From positions 1 to 54,783 of the IMG/VR virus record IMGVR_UViG_3300023179_003650: a stretch of DNA of 54,783 bases. One strand, written 5' to 3'. Of the stretch, positions 37,623 through 45,936 are shown in pieces. Position numbers and translations under genes: made by a program. The notes below the pieces were generated by a model. That model searched no databases. It was not told the origin of the DNA and worked only from the letters and a program-made list of their open reading frames with translations. How positions within the stretch are numbered: the stretch's first letter is position 1; each line of letters begins with the position of its first letter. The DNA is from a virus.

Positions 37623-38207
37623 ATGACAAAGTTACGTAATATAGACGCAATTAAAAAAATGTTAGACGGTACGCACCGTACACAAACTAAAACGTCAGTT
37701 TCATTAAATACATCAGAAGCTCCTATTAAAAGAGAAGTTGGCGAAAGATGGGTAGATGAAAATGGAAAAGAATGGGAACAGCGACAAGGTTATAAAATTA
37801 GTGTTACAAAAGCATTAGATGTTCTAGCAGAAACTCGTATGCCAGAACATTGTCCTAAATGCAGTAATCCAATGACAAAAAAGAATTTGGATGAAAAAAT
37901 GTGGAATATTCATAAAATGTGTTTTGATTGTGTAATTGATATGGAGCATCAATTACGTATTGAAGGCAAATATAATGAATATGAAACACAAAAGATTAGA
38001 GAAAATGCAATGTCTTGGTTAAGAGATGCAGAAAAAGATGTAGAAGATTTAGTTAGCGCTTATCGATATGCTTCTTTTGTTAATCAAGATGGTTCGGTAG
38101 AAAAATGGATAGGAGGATTATCCCCTGAAAATTTTGAAGCTAAAGTGCGAGGAGAATTTGATAAATTTAAAACAGAATTTATTGATAAATTGGAGATAAA
38201 AAAGTAG
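37623..38207 (+). CDS. Zinc-finger protein
   Basis: A 194-residue protein. A four-Cys zinc site is formed by CPKC (about 78-81) and CFDC (about 100-103). Before it lies REVGERWVDENGKEWEQRQG, and after it long helices (QLRIEGKYNEYETQKI; AMSWLRDAEKDVEDLVSAYR). The layout is frequent in marine T4-type phages, but its role is unknown. It abuts the HAD gene with no gap (TAG-ATG). Confidence 0.65.
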   Translation: MTKLRNIDAIKKMLDGTHRTQTKTSVSLNTSEAPIKREVGERWVDENGKEWEQRQGYKISVTKALDVLAETRMPEHCPKCSNPMTKKNLDEKMWNIHKMCFDCVIDMEHQLRIEGKYNEYETQKIRENAMSWLRDAEKDVEDLVSAYRYASFVNQDGSVEKWIGGLSPENFEAKVRGEFDKFKTEFIDKLEIKK

Positions 38208-39482
38208 ATGAGACAGTTAAAGATTTTTGATTTCGATGATACGTTAGCTAAATCAGAAACGCCCGTAATAATAAAAAAAGCGGACGGGTCTAGTATAACA
38301 CTGACTCCGGGACAATTTGCTACATATAAAATGGAACCGGATGACATTTTAGATTTTACGTATTTTAATAAAATGATATCAAAAGCAACGCCTATTAAAC
38401 ATAATGTAGAGTTGCTTAAAACGTATTTATCAAATCCGGGTAGATATAAAGTTACTATTTTAACTGCTCGTAGATTAGCATTTCCTGTACGATATTGGTT
38501 AAAGAAATTAACGGGACGAGAAGTATATGTAGTAGGAGTAGCGGGATCCGATCCTAAATTAAAAGCTAATTATATAGAAAAAGAAATACGTAAAGGATAT
38601 ACGGATATATTCTTTATGGACGATAGTTTACCTAACGTTCAAGCAATAAAAGATTTAAATAAAAAATACCCTAACGTAAATATAGAGGCTATTGTGGCAG
38701 AAAATATTAACGAACGCTATTTAAGACAAATAATAGCAATTACGGAATCTGTAAATGAAATTGAAAGTAGTAACTTTATTGAAGAAGATGATAATGATGC
38801 TCAAAAAGTATTAGATGATACACCTGATGATGTAGAAGATGCTTTAGCTAAATTCTTAAAAATGTCTCCGGATGAATTAGAAAAACAAGTACTAAAAAAT
38901 CCAGAAGGTAATAAAGAAGTTGAAGAAAGTATAGGTCTGACTTTATTAATGGCTGCTCCATTATTATTAGAATTAGCCGGAAAATTAATTAATAAAATTA
39001 AGACTTCTTATGCATTATCTCCTGACGATCAAAAATATTATGAAGGTTGGAAAGCTCGTAAAAAAGCGGCTAAAGAAGCAAAAGACGATACTAAATTAAA
39101 AGCTTTAGATAAAGAATATAATAACAGATTTGCTTCTAAATTTGGTAAAAATTTAATTGGAATTGGCCATGATTTACATAAAGCATATACCGCACCAATT
39201 GTGCAAGTACTTAAATTAGCAAGTTTCTTGCCTGGTAAATTTGGGGATTGGGCTAAAGATCCTGTAAAGCGTCAAAAAATTGCAAATATAATTTATGCAT
39301 GTACAATGTTCTTTTATGGCGGAGCACATGCTAAACATGGTTTACATGAATTATTAGCACAAAGCGGAGTAGACCCTGCTACATTTGCAGACACAATAGT
39401 TAATGCTGCTAAATCAGGTAAAAGTTTAAAAGATGTAGTTACTATAGGATTAGAAGCTACGAGCGGATTAGAAACTACGTAA
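38208..39482 (+). CDS. HAD-family phosphatase fused to helical/hydrophobic C-terminus
   Basis: A 424-residue protein. The HAD catalytic motif I is FDFDDTLAKS (about 6-15), motif II is the TILTARR segment (about 84-90), and the acidic motif IV is FFMDDSLPN (about 137-145). After about residue 180 an acidic linker leads to a hydrophobic helix (LTLLMAAPLLLELAGKLI) and a long amphipathic helical end. The phosphatase part resembles polynucleotide 3'-phosphatase or nucleotidase domains, which would complement the ligase encoded two genes upstream. The C-terminal part may bind membrane or the prohead. Both links are inferred. Confidence 0.72.
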   Translation: MRQLKIFDFDDTLAKSETPVIIKKADGSSITLTPGQFATYKMEPDDILDFTYFNKMISKATPIKHNVELLKTYLSNPGRYKVTILTARRLAFPVRYWLKKLTGREVYVVGVAGSDPKLKANYIEKEIRKGYTDIFFMDDSLPNVQAIKDLNKKYPNVNIEAIVAENINERYLRQIIAITESVNEIESSNFIEEDDNDAQKVLDDTPDDVEDALAKFLKMSPDELEKQVLKNPEGNKEVEESIGLTLLMAAPLLLELAGKLINKIKTSYALSPDDQKYYEGWKARKKAAKEAKDDTKLKALDKEYNNRFASKFGKNLIGIGHDLHKAYTAPIVQVLKLASFLPGKFGDWAKDPVKRQKIANIIYACTMFFYGGAHAKHGLHELLAQSGVDPATFADTIVNAAKSGKSLKDVVTIGLEATSGLETT

Positions 39483-39493
39483 TAAAGGAATAA

Positions 39494-40243
39494 ATGAAAA
39501 AGAATATTATTACAGAAGCTATTCAATATCATAAAGAAAATAAAATACCTTATAGCGAACCTATTTTTAGATACGGTTCAGTTAACTTTTTTAAATATAT
39601 AAATGAGTTACGTAAACTTAATGAATCTAAGCAAATTGAATTAGATGAAGATGCAAGATTTTTTGTTAGTACTGATTTAGGTAAAATTGGAAAGTATAAC
39701 GGGCGGGATGTTCTTTTAGATTTTCCGATGATAGAAAATACGATAGACGAAATCACTCATTTAGATTATATTAAACTTTGGAAATGGCTTAAAAAAGTAA
39801 AAGTTAATGTTACTCCTAAAATATATAAATCAATTGAAAAAATAGTACAAATGTCTATTATTGATCCATTAGAAACTTCTGATTCGATTATTGATTTTAT
39901 TATGGATCGATTCCCTGTATTAGGCGAATTAGGAATTGCTGAAAATATACATGAAGCAGAACATCATGGTAAAAAAGTAGATTTAAATTCTCCAAAACGC
40001 GGTGGGTCGAAGAAATTTTATGTATACGTAAAATCAGATGCAGGTAATGTAAAAAAGATTTCTTTTGGAGATACTACGGGATTAACTTCAAAAATTAAAG
40101 ATGCAAAAGCTCGTAAAGCATTTGCAGCACGTCATCAATGTGACAAGAAAAAAGATAAAACTAAAGCAGGATATTGGGCATGTAATTTGCCTAGATATTG
40201 GGATAAATTAGGTGGCGGAACTAAAATTAATGGTTATTGGTAA
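39494..40243 (+). CDS. Phage protein with C-terminal DUF5872-like domain
   Basis: A 249-residue protein with an SD (AAAGGA) 6 bases upstream. The N-terminus KKNIITEAIQYHKEN resembles head-targeting peptides. The C-terminal 80 residues (KKFYVYVKSDAGNVKKISFG, AFAARHQC, KAGYWACNLPRYW) match the DUF5872 pattern, found in head-gene clusters of T4-type phages. The domain's function is unknown. It may be an internal head protein. Confidence 0.7.
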   Translation: MKKNIITEAIQYHKENKIPYSEPIFRYGSVNFFKYINELRKLNESKQIELDEDARFFVSTDLGKIGKYNGRDVLLDFPMIENTIDEITHLDYIKLWKWLKKVKVNVTPKIYKSIEKIVQMSIIDPLETSDSIIDFIMDRFPVLGELGIAENIHEAEHHGKKVDLNSPKRGGSKKFYVYVKSDAGNVKKISFGDTTGLTSKIKDAKARKAFAARHQCDKKKDKTKAGYWACNLPRYWDKLGGGTKINGYW

Positions 40244-40259
40244 GATATTTATTATTACA
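40244..40259 (+). promoter_or_regulatory. Late-promoter-like ATATTTAT motif
   Basis: GATATTTATTATTACA directly follows the DUF5872 gene stop. The core ends about 17 bases before ATG 40270, and an AAAAAGG SD follows. The spacing helps decide the 40270 start. Confidence 0.5.
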
Positions 40260-40269
40260 AAAAGGTAAT

Positions 40270-40590
40270 ATGAAACATAAAGAATTAAGAAAAATAATTA
40301 GCGAAGAAATTCGTTTTGTATTAATGGAAGGCGATGTAATTCCAACAGGCCCTGACGGACAAAAAATAACAAATCCAAAAGTTATAAAAGGATTAAATAC
40401 TGCATTAAAATCAGTAGATTCGTCAATTCGAACAAAATTAATACAATTAATTGAAGACCCAGGTTCAGCGAAATCATTAAATAGCGCAGATAAAAGAGCT
40501 TCAATGATTGCTGCAATTGCAATTGCATTTGGAATGAGTGATCAAGAATTTGGTCAAATAATTACTAAAGTAAAATCATATTTAGCTTAA
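40270..40590 (+). CDS. Small head-region protein with ISEE N-terminus
   Basis: A 106-residue protein. ATG 40270 is preferred to an in-frame start at 40237 because it has an AAAAAGG SD and a promoter-like motif at the usual distance. The first residues KHKELRKIISEEIRFVLMEG look like a targeting helix with Glu cleavage sites. The remainder is helical (KASMIAA-type sequence near residue 78) with SDQEFGQIITKVKSYL at the end. It may be an internal head protein cut by gp21. The family is unknown. Confidence 0.58.
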   Translation: MKHKELRKIISEEIRFVLMEGDVIPTGPDGQKITNPKVIKGLNTALKSVDSSIRTKLIQLIEDPGSAKSLNSADKRASMIAAIAIAFGMSDQEFGQIITKVKSYLA

Positions 40591-40591
40591 T

Positions 40592-40858
40592 ATGAAACCT
40601 TATACGCAAACAATTAACGGAAATAAAATTCTTCGTGAATTTGCACATGATACTGATTCTCATGAATTGATATGGCATCGAGATAAAAAGGATCGTATAG
40701 TTCGTGTATTAGAGGGAAATGGATGGAAATTTCAATTAGATAACATGTTACCTATATTATTACATGAAGGACAAGAGATATTTATTCCTAAAGAAACGTT
40801 TCATAGAGTTATAAAAGGAACAAATACTCTTAAAATAGAAATAACAGAAAAGGATTAA
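40592..40858 (+). CDS. Cupin-fold small protein
   Basis: An 88-residue protein with single-domain cupin patterning: HELIWHRDKKDRIVRVLEGN, then LLHEGQEIFIPKETFHRVIK. The conserved His, Gly and Pro positions and the G-x-E-x-F-I-P-x-x-x-H run are typical. Such small cupins recur beside head genes of marine T4-type phages. Ligand and role are unknown. It is followed closely by a micro-ORF and a terminator. Confidence 0.72.
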   Translation: MKPYTQTINGNKILREFAHDTDSHELIWHRDKKDRIVRVLEGNGWKFQLDNMLPILLHEGQEIFIPKETFHRVIKGTNTLKIEITEKD

Positions 40859-40859
40859 A

Positions 40860-40910
40860 ATGAATTTTAGAGAACAATCATATTATAAAAATTTTCAAAA
40901 ATATTTATAA
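40860..40910 (+). CDS. Possible 16-residue micro-ORF
   Basis: The frame MNFREQSYYKNFQKYL starts 2 bases after the cupin stop and has an SD-like AAAAGGA (40848-40854) at proper spacing. It ends 15 bases before a terminator. The length is too short for composition tests. It is kept because of its SD and position, but could be chance. Confidence 0.3.
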   Translation: MNFREQSYYKNFQKYL

Positions 40911-40925
40911 AAATAAATAATATAT

Positions 40926-40960
40926 AAAATGGCTCTTATTGTAAAATTCGAGCCATTTTT
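40926..40960 (+). terminator. Intrinsic terminator before the packaging operon
   Basis: A ten-base-pair stem AAAATGGCTC / GAGCCATTTT with a 14-base loop, followed by T residues. It ends the cupin operon just before a promoter-like motif. Confidence 0.85.
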
Positions 40961-40967
40961 ACTGGAC

Positions 40968-40984
40968 CTATATTTATAATAAAG
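40968..40984 (+). promoter_or_regulatory. Late-promoter-like ATATTTAT motif at head of packaging operon
   Basis: CTATATTTATAATAAAG lies 8 bases after a terminator, with the core ending 15 bases before ATG 40992. The terminator-motif-gene order makes this one of the best-supported promoter candidates. Confidence 0.6.
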
Positions 40985-40991
40985 AAATACT

Positions 40992-41300
40992 ATGCCTTTA
41001 ATTAAACCAGTATTAGAAGCACAAATATTTTCTGCATTACAGGAATTATTTAATAACACTTCAGATCCTCCCATAGTAGCACAAAAAAAGATTGCAACTA
41101 AATTAGCAAATGCAATTGATGCATATATTAAATCTGCTACAATAATTGTACCGCCTGGTCAAGTGATTCAAGGCATTAATGCTCCGGGTCAAGTAGTGGT
41201 AGGCGGCAGTCCTGCAGGCCCCGTAGCAGGATCAACAACGACTCCTGGTACTGTTGCCGGCGCGACATCCGCTCCTTCGCCTCCCGCTCAAATATCATAA
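40992..41300 (+). CDS. Small protein upstream of terminase, Pro/Gly-rich tail
   Basis: A 102-residue protein. The N-terminal half is helical (VLEAQIFSALQELFNNTSDP, then KKIATKLANAIDAYI). From residue 52 it turns into a low-complexity Gly/Pro/Ala/Thr tail beginning IIVPPGQVIQGINAPGQVVV. The position where many phages carry the small terminase raises that possibility, but no HTH or ring-forming motif is seen. It is more likely a virion component. It sits 3 bases from terL. Confidence 0.55.
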   Translation: MPLIKPVLEAQIFSALQELFNNTSDPPIVAQKKIATKLANAIDAYIKSATIIVPPGQVIQGINAPGQVVVGGSPAGPVAGSTTTPGTVAGATSAPSPPAQIS

Positions 41301-41303
41301 TTT

Positions 41304-42899
41304 ATGGAAGGAAAAACATTAAAAGAAATAATACGTAGCGAATATACAAAATGTGCGGCAGACCCCGTACATTTTATGAGAAAATATTGTTATATTCAAC
41401 ATCCAAAAAAAGGAAAAATACTTTTTCATTTATATCCTTTTCAAGAAAATTCATTAACTGCTCTTAAGAATTTTGATTATAATATTATTCTTAAGTCTCG
41501 ACAGTTAGGCATATCTTCATTAACTGCGGGATATGCTTTATGGTTAATGACATTTCATCAAGATAAAAATATTTTAGTTATTGCTACAACGCAAGAAGTA
41601 GCAAAAAACTTAGTAACTAAAGTAAGGGTCATGAATGAAAATTTACCTTCGTGGTTAAAGCCAGTAGCGATAGAAGATAATAAATTATCATTACGATTTA
41701 AAAATGGTTCGCAAATTAAAGCAGTATCTAGTGCAAGCACATCCGGTCGTTCAGAAGCATTATCTCTTTTGATTATTGACGAGGCTGCTTTTATTGATAG
41801 AATTGAAGAAATTTGGGGTTCTGCTCAACAAACATTAGCAACCGGTGGTCAAGCTATAATTTTATCTACTCCTAATGGTACTGGTAACTTTTTCCATAAA
41901 ACATGGGCAGGTGCTGAAGAAAAAACTAATCCATTTAATACTATTAAATTGCATTGGACGGTGCATCCCGAGCGAAATGAATCTTGGAGAAAGAGACAAG
42001 ATGAATTGTTAGGACCACGTATGGCAGCACAGGAATGTGATTGCGATTTTGTATCATCCGGAGCTACGGTTATTGATGGACCTATATTAAAATGGTATGA
42101 TGAGACTTACGTAAAAGATCCTGAAAGCCGTAGAGGGTTCGATGGAAATTTATGGATATGGAATTATCCAGATTATAGTAAAACATACGTAGTAGTAGCT
42201 GACGTTGCTCGTGGGGATAGTTCCGATTATTCTGCTTTTCATGTATTAGACGTTACTACAATGGAACAAGTAGCAGAATATAAAGGGCAATTATCAACAA
42301 AAGATTACGGTAATATGTTAGTAGGTATTGCAACGGAATATAATGATGCAATGCTTGTAATTGAAAATGCTAATATTGGATGGGCGGCTATTCAACAAGT
42401 ACTTGATAGAGGTTATAAAAATCTTTATTACAGTACAAGAGATACTGGCTTTGCTGAAATAAATCAACAGTTAACTAAAATGGTTGATTTAAAAGACCAA
42501 TCGCAATTAGTGCCAGGATTTACTACATCGGCTCGTACACGTCCATTAATTATATCCAAGCTTGAAGAATATATGCGAGAGCAAGTACCTATTATACGTA
42601 GTAAACGCTTAATACAAGAGTTATATACCTTTATATGGAAAGGCTCTAGAGCAGAAGCTCAAGACGGATATAATGATGACTTAGTAATGTCTTTTGGAAT
42701 TGCTTTATGGATACGAGATACTGCTATTCGATTAAAACAAGAAGGAATGGATTTAAATAGAAAGTCATTGGATTACATGGTAAAGTATTCAGGTAATCAT
42801 GGTACTGGAGTTTATAATTCTCGTAATATAGGTAGTTCTAATCCATGGCAAATGAAAACGGGCGACGGCAATGAAGATATAACATGGTTAATCAAATAA
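41304..42899 (+). CDS. terL: Terminase large subunit (gp17-like)
   Basis: A 531-residue protein that is both the packaging motor and the headful nuclease. The ATPase part has a Walker A-like SRQLGISS (65-72), Walker B LLIIDE (155-160) and a coupling STPNGTGNFF segment. The C-terminal RNase H-like nuclease begins at VVVADVARGDSSDYSAFHVL (about 291), with Asp residues for metal binding, followed by VIENANIGWA. Length is near T4 gp17 (610). It docks on the portal encoded next. Confidence 0.95.
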   Translation: MEGKTLKEIIRSEYTKCAADPVHFMRKYCYIQHPKKGKILFHLYPFQENSLTALKNFDYNIILKSRQLGISSLTAGYALWLMTFHQDKNILVIATTQEVAKNLVTKVRVMNENLPSWLKPVAIEDNKLSLRFKNGSQIKAVSSASTSGRSEALSLLIIDEAAFIDRIEEIWGSAQQTLATGGQAIILSTPNGTGNFFHKTWAGAEEKTNPFNTIKLHWTVHPERNESWRKRQDELLGPRMAAQECDCDFVSSGATVIDGPILKWYDETYVKDPESRRGFDGNLWIWNYPDYSKTYVVVADVARGDSSDYSAFHVLDVTTMEQVAEYKGQLSTKDYGNMLVGIATEYNDAMLVIENANIGWAAIQQVLDRGYKNLYYSTRDTGFAEINQQLTKMVDLKDQSQLVPGFTTSARTRPLIISKLEEYMREQVPIIRSKRLIQELYTFIWKGSRAEAQDGYNDDLVMSFGIALWIRDTAIRLKQEGMDLNRKSLDYMVKYSGNHGTGVYNSRNIGSSNPWQMKTGDGNEDITWLIK

Positions 42900-42901
42900 T
42901 T

Positions 42902-42920
42902 ACATATTTATATTAAAAAT
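42902..42920 (+). promoter_or_regulatory. Late-promoter-like ATATTTAT motif before portal
   Basis: ACATATTTATATTAAAAAT sits between terL and the portal gene, with the core ending about 19 to 20 bases before ATG 42928. Confidence 0.5.
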
Positions 42921-42927
42921 ATATTAA

Positions 42928-45891
42928 ATGGATACATCATTAACGGCCAGGCTTAAACGATTATTTAGTTCAAATGTAGTAATTCGTAGAGTCGGTAAAC
43001 ATAAATTAAAAGTAATTGATGGCGATCATATGCAGTCGGTTGGCTCTAGAACCAACACTGGATATGTTGATAGATATACTAGATTACATGGCACTCGCCA
43101 ACATACGTATACTACCTATTCTCCGCACCATAATTATTACAGTTCAAAATTAGAATTGTATACAGAATATGAAACAATGGATATGGATTCTATTATTGCA
43201 TCTGCATTAGATATCTATTCTGACGAGACTGTATTAAAAGATGAACGTGGCAGTGTTTTATCAATTAAAAGTGAAGATGAAAATTTACAAAAAATATTAG
43301 AAAATTTATTTTTTGATATTTTAAATATAGATTTTAATTTATGGCCATGGGTTCGTAATTTAGTTAAATACGGAGACTTTTATTTAATATTGGATGTTCA
43401 AGACGATATTGGTATTGTTAACGTAACTCCTTTTTCTGCATACGAAATTATTCGTGAAGAAAATTATGATTTAAATAATCCATATGCAGTTCGATTTAAG
43501 TTAATGAATTCTGGTAATAAAATATTAGAAAATTATGAAGTAGCCCATTTTCGTTTATTAAATGATTCAAACTTTTTACCATATGGTAAATCAATGTTAG
43601 AACCTGCTCGTAAGGTATGGAAGCAGTTAACGTTGATGGAAGATGCGATGATGATACATCGTATTATGAGAGCGCCTGAAAAACGTATTTTTAAAGTAGA
43701 TATAGGAAATATTCCTCCTAATGAAGTTGACGGTTTTATGCAAAAAATTGTCAACCAAATGAAAAAGACTCCTTTTATGGACGATAAAACGGGTGATTAT
43801 AATCTTAAGTTCAATTTAATGAATATGCTCGAAGATTATTATCTACCAGTTCGCGGAGGCCAATCAGGTACGGAAATTGATACATTATCAGGAATGGAAT
43901 TTACCGGTATTGATGATATTGAGTATTTACGTAATAGAATGATGGCTGCTCTTAAAGTGCCTAAATCATTTTTAGGATACGAAGAAGGATTGTGTATATC
44001 ACCGGATACATTAATTCCGTTATTATCGGGAGAAGAAAAAACAGTACACCAAATAATACATGATTACGAAAATGGTATAAAAAATTATGTTTATTCTATA
44101 GACGAAGAAACAAAATTAATCGTACCAGGCGAAATCGAATGGGCCGGATTTACTAGAAAAAATGCAAAAATAGTACGCGTACATTTAGATAACAGAAAAT
44201 ATATTGATTGTACACCGGATCATAATTTCTTAACTCGAGACGGTAAATGGGTCGAAGCACAAGATTTATTAGAAGGTCAGCCATTAATGCCTTTATATAC
44301 AAGAGAATCGACACAGAAGAATATATCAAAATATACGGAAGTTTATCATCCGGGCACTAATAATTGGGAAATGGTTCATAGATTAGTAGCTAATTATTAT
44401 GGTATTAAACAAAAAGGAAAAGTTATTCATCATAAAGATTTAAATAAATGGAATAATACACCAGAAAATTTAGATGGTTCGATGAACTTTTTTGAACATA
44501 GAAAATTTCATCATGAATTAGCTAAGCAAGGCAATCATTCAAAAGCTATGCTAGAATATAGAAATTCTGATCATATTAAAATAAATGCTAGCGTTAACGG
44601 CAAAAAAGGCGGTCTTATATCTGGCAAAAAATTAGCACAATGGGTTAAAGAAAATGGGCCTGTTAATAAAGGCGTACGTACGTTAGATTATATCAAATGT
44701 AAAAATTGTAAAACATTAAATTATAACAAACAATATTGTAATCCGATATGTTGGGGCGAATTTAATAAAGGAAAAACGTATAATTGTAAATTTAATAATA
44801 TATCATACGATCAATTAATTGAAACCGCTAATTATAGCGTATCATTTAAAGATTTAGAAAACAAATTAGATATTACTAGAAATACATTAAATCGAATATT
44901 CGATAAATTTGAATTAGATAGATATAATTTTGTTCAAGAATATATGCCTTTAGCTAAAAATAATAAAGGATTTATAAATAATTTTAAAGGAGAATATGCT
45001 AATCATAAAGTGGTTAGTATAGAATTCTTAAACGAACAAATTGATACATGTGATATAACTGTAACGAAATTTCATAATTTTGCAACTTCAGCCGGGGTTA
45101 TCATACATAACTCGGGTAAAGCTACGTTAGCCGCAGAAGATATTCGTTTTGCACGTACTATTGAAAGAATTCAACGTATTGTATTAAGTGAATTAACGAA
45201 GATTGCAATTATACATTTATATTCTCAAGGATATGAAGGTGCAGATTTATTGAATTTTGAATTAGATATGACTGCCCCGTCAGTTATATATGAACAAGAA
45301 AAAATTGTATTATATAATTCAAAAGTAGATTTAGCAAAGAATATGCAAGATGCAAATTTAATGCCTAGAGAATGGATATATAAAAATATTTTTCAATTCT
45401 CTGACAAAGATATCGAAACTATCTCAGTTCAAATGGCTGAAGATAATAAACAGACATGGAGATTAGAAAAAATTAAATCTGACGGCGAAGATCCAATGAA
45501 TCCTCCGGCTCCGGTTGAAGCACCTGCAGCAGGAAGCGCTTCTACAGGTTCGGCAGCGCCAGGAGCAGAAACTAGTCCCACAGCAACTACGGCAACTGAA
45601 AGTTATACTAGAACAGTTAATGCAGGTAATGGCGATTATAAAATGCCAAAAGATGGATGGCCGGGTGCGGGTCGACCAGAAGAACCAATGAAATATAATT
45701 CACATGAACATCCTAGAGGATATGATCCGTTAGGTAGTCGTGCGCTTAAAAAAGCATATAAGGGCGGAATGAATTATGAGTCGGTAAATGCTTTAACTAA
45801 ACTAATGCCTAAAAAGAAAATAAATAAAGGAATTATAAAAGAAAATACTTCGTTTTTAGACGAAAATAATCTATTATCAGAAGATATTTAA
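42928..45891 (+). CDS. gp20: Portal protein (gp20-like) interrupted by an intein
   Basis: A 987-residue precursor. Exteins of 355 and 259 residues would give a 614-residue portal after splicing (T4 gp20 is 524). Portal landmarks are YDLNNPYAVRFKLMNSGNK, FLPYGKSMLEPARKVWKQL, MMIHRIMRAPEKRIFKVDIG and the junction KSFLGYEEGL / SGKATLAAEDIRFA. The dodecameric portal is the head vertex and DNA channel. The intein sits where it would block assembly unless removed. The C-terminal end is low complexity, then SFLDENNLLSEDI. Confidence 0.92.
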   Translation: MDTSLTARLKRLFSSNVVIRRVGKHKLKVIDGDHMQSVGSRTNTGYVDRYTRLHGTRQHTYTTYSPHHNYYSSKLELYTEYETMDMDSIIASALDIYSDETVLKDERGSVLSIKSEDENLQKILENLFFDILNIDFNLWPWVRNLVKYGDFYLILDVQDDIGIVNVTPFSAYEIIREENYDLNNPYAVRFKLMNSGNKILENYEVAHFRLLNDSNFLPYGKSMLEPARKVWKQLTLMEDAMMIHRIMRAPEKRIFKVDIGNIPPNEVDGFMQKIVNQMKKTPFMDDKTGDYNLKFNLMNMLEDYYLPVRGGQSGTEIDTLSGMEFTGIDDIEYLRNRMMAALKVPKSFLGYEEGLCISPDTLIPLLSGEEKTVHQIIHDYENGIKNYVYSIDEETKLIVPGEIEWAGFTRKNAKIVRVHLDNRKYIDCTPDHNFLTRDGKWVEAQDLLEGQPLMPLYTRESTQKNISKYTEVYHPGTNNWEMVHRLVANYYGIKQKGKVIHHKDLNKWNNTPENLDGSMNFFEHRKFHHELAKQGNHSKAMLEYRNSDHIKINASVNGKKGGLISGKKLAQWVKENGPVNKGVRTLDYIKCKNCKTLNYNKQYCNPICWGEFNKGKTYNCKFNNISYDQLIETANYSVSFKDLENKLDITRNTLNRIFDKFELDRYNFVQEYMPLAKNNKGFINNFKGEYANHKVVSIEFLNEQIDTCDITVTKFHNFATSAGVIIHNSGKATLAAEDIRFARTIERIQRIVLSELTKIAIIHLYSQGYEGADLLNFELDMTAPSVIYEQEKIVLYNSKVDLAKNMQDANLMPREWIYKNIFQFSDKDIETISVQMAEDNKQTWRLEKIKSDGEDPMNPPAPVEAPAAGSASTGSAAPGAETSPTATTATESYTRTVNAGNGDYKMPKDGWPGAGRPEEPMKYNSHEHPRGYDPLGSRALKKAYKGGMNYESVNALTKLMPKKKINKGIIKENTSFLDENNLLSEDI
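43993..45111 (+). mobile_element. Intein with HNH endonuclease domain in the portal gene
   Basis: A 373-codon in-frame insert (codons 356-728). It begins with Cys356 in LCISPDTLIPLLSG (block A). Block B is CTPDHNFLTRDGKW with Thr429 and His432, block F is DTCDITVTKFHNF, and block G ends VIIHN before the +1 Ser729. All residues for standard splicing are present. The middle carries an HNH homing domain, VIHHKDLNKWNNTPENLDG (about 499-517), and a four-Cys cluster, CKNC (591-594) and CNPIC (604-608). The reading is a full, active-looking mobile intein. Confidence 0.93.
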
Positions 45892-45903
45892 AACTTATAA
45901 TTT

Positions 45904-45922
45904 CAATATTTATTATTAAAAC
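45904..45922 (+). promoter_or_regulatory. Late-promoter-like ATATTTAT motif
   Basis: CAATATTTATTATTAAAAC lies after the portal gene. Its distance to GTG 45925 is short and to ATG 45937 is about 25, so it does not settle the start of the next gene. Confidence 0.45.
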
Positions 45923-45936
45923 AAGTGTGGACTTTA

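Noticed and set aside
40237-40269. Upstream start for the 40270 gene
   Set aside because: It overlaps the preceding gene's coding end, has no SD, and the promoter-like motif and SD point to 40270.
40992-41300. Small terminase subunit
   Set aside because: Only the position before terL suggests it. No DNA-binding or ring-forming helical core is visible and the C-terminal half is low complexity.
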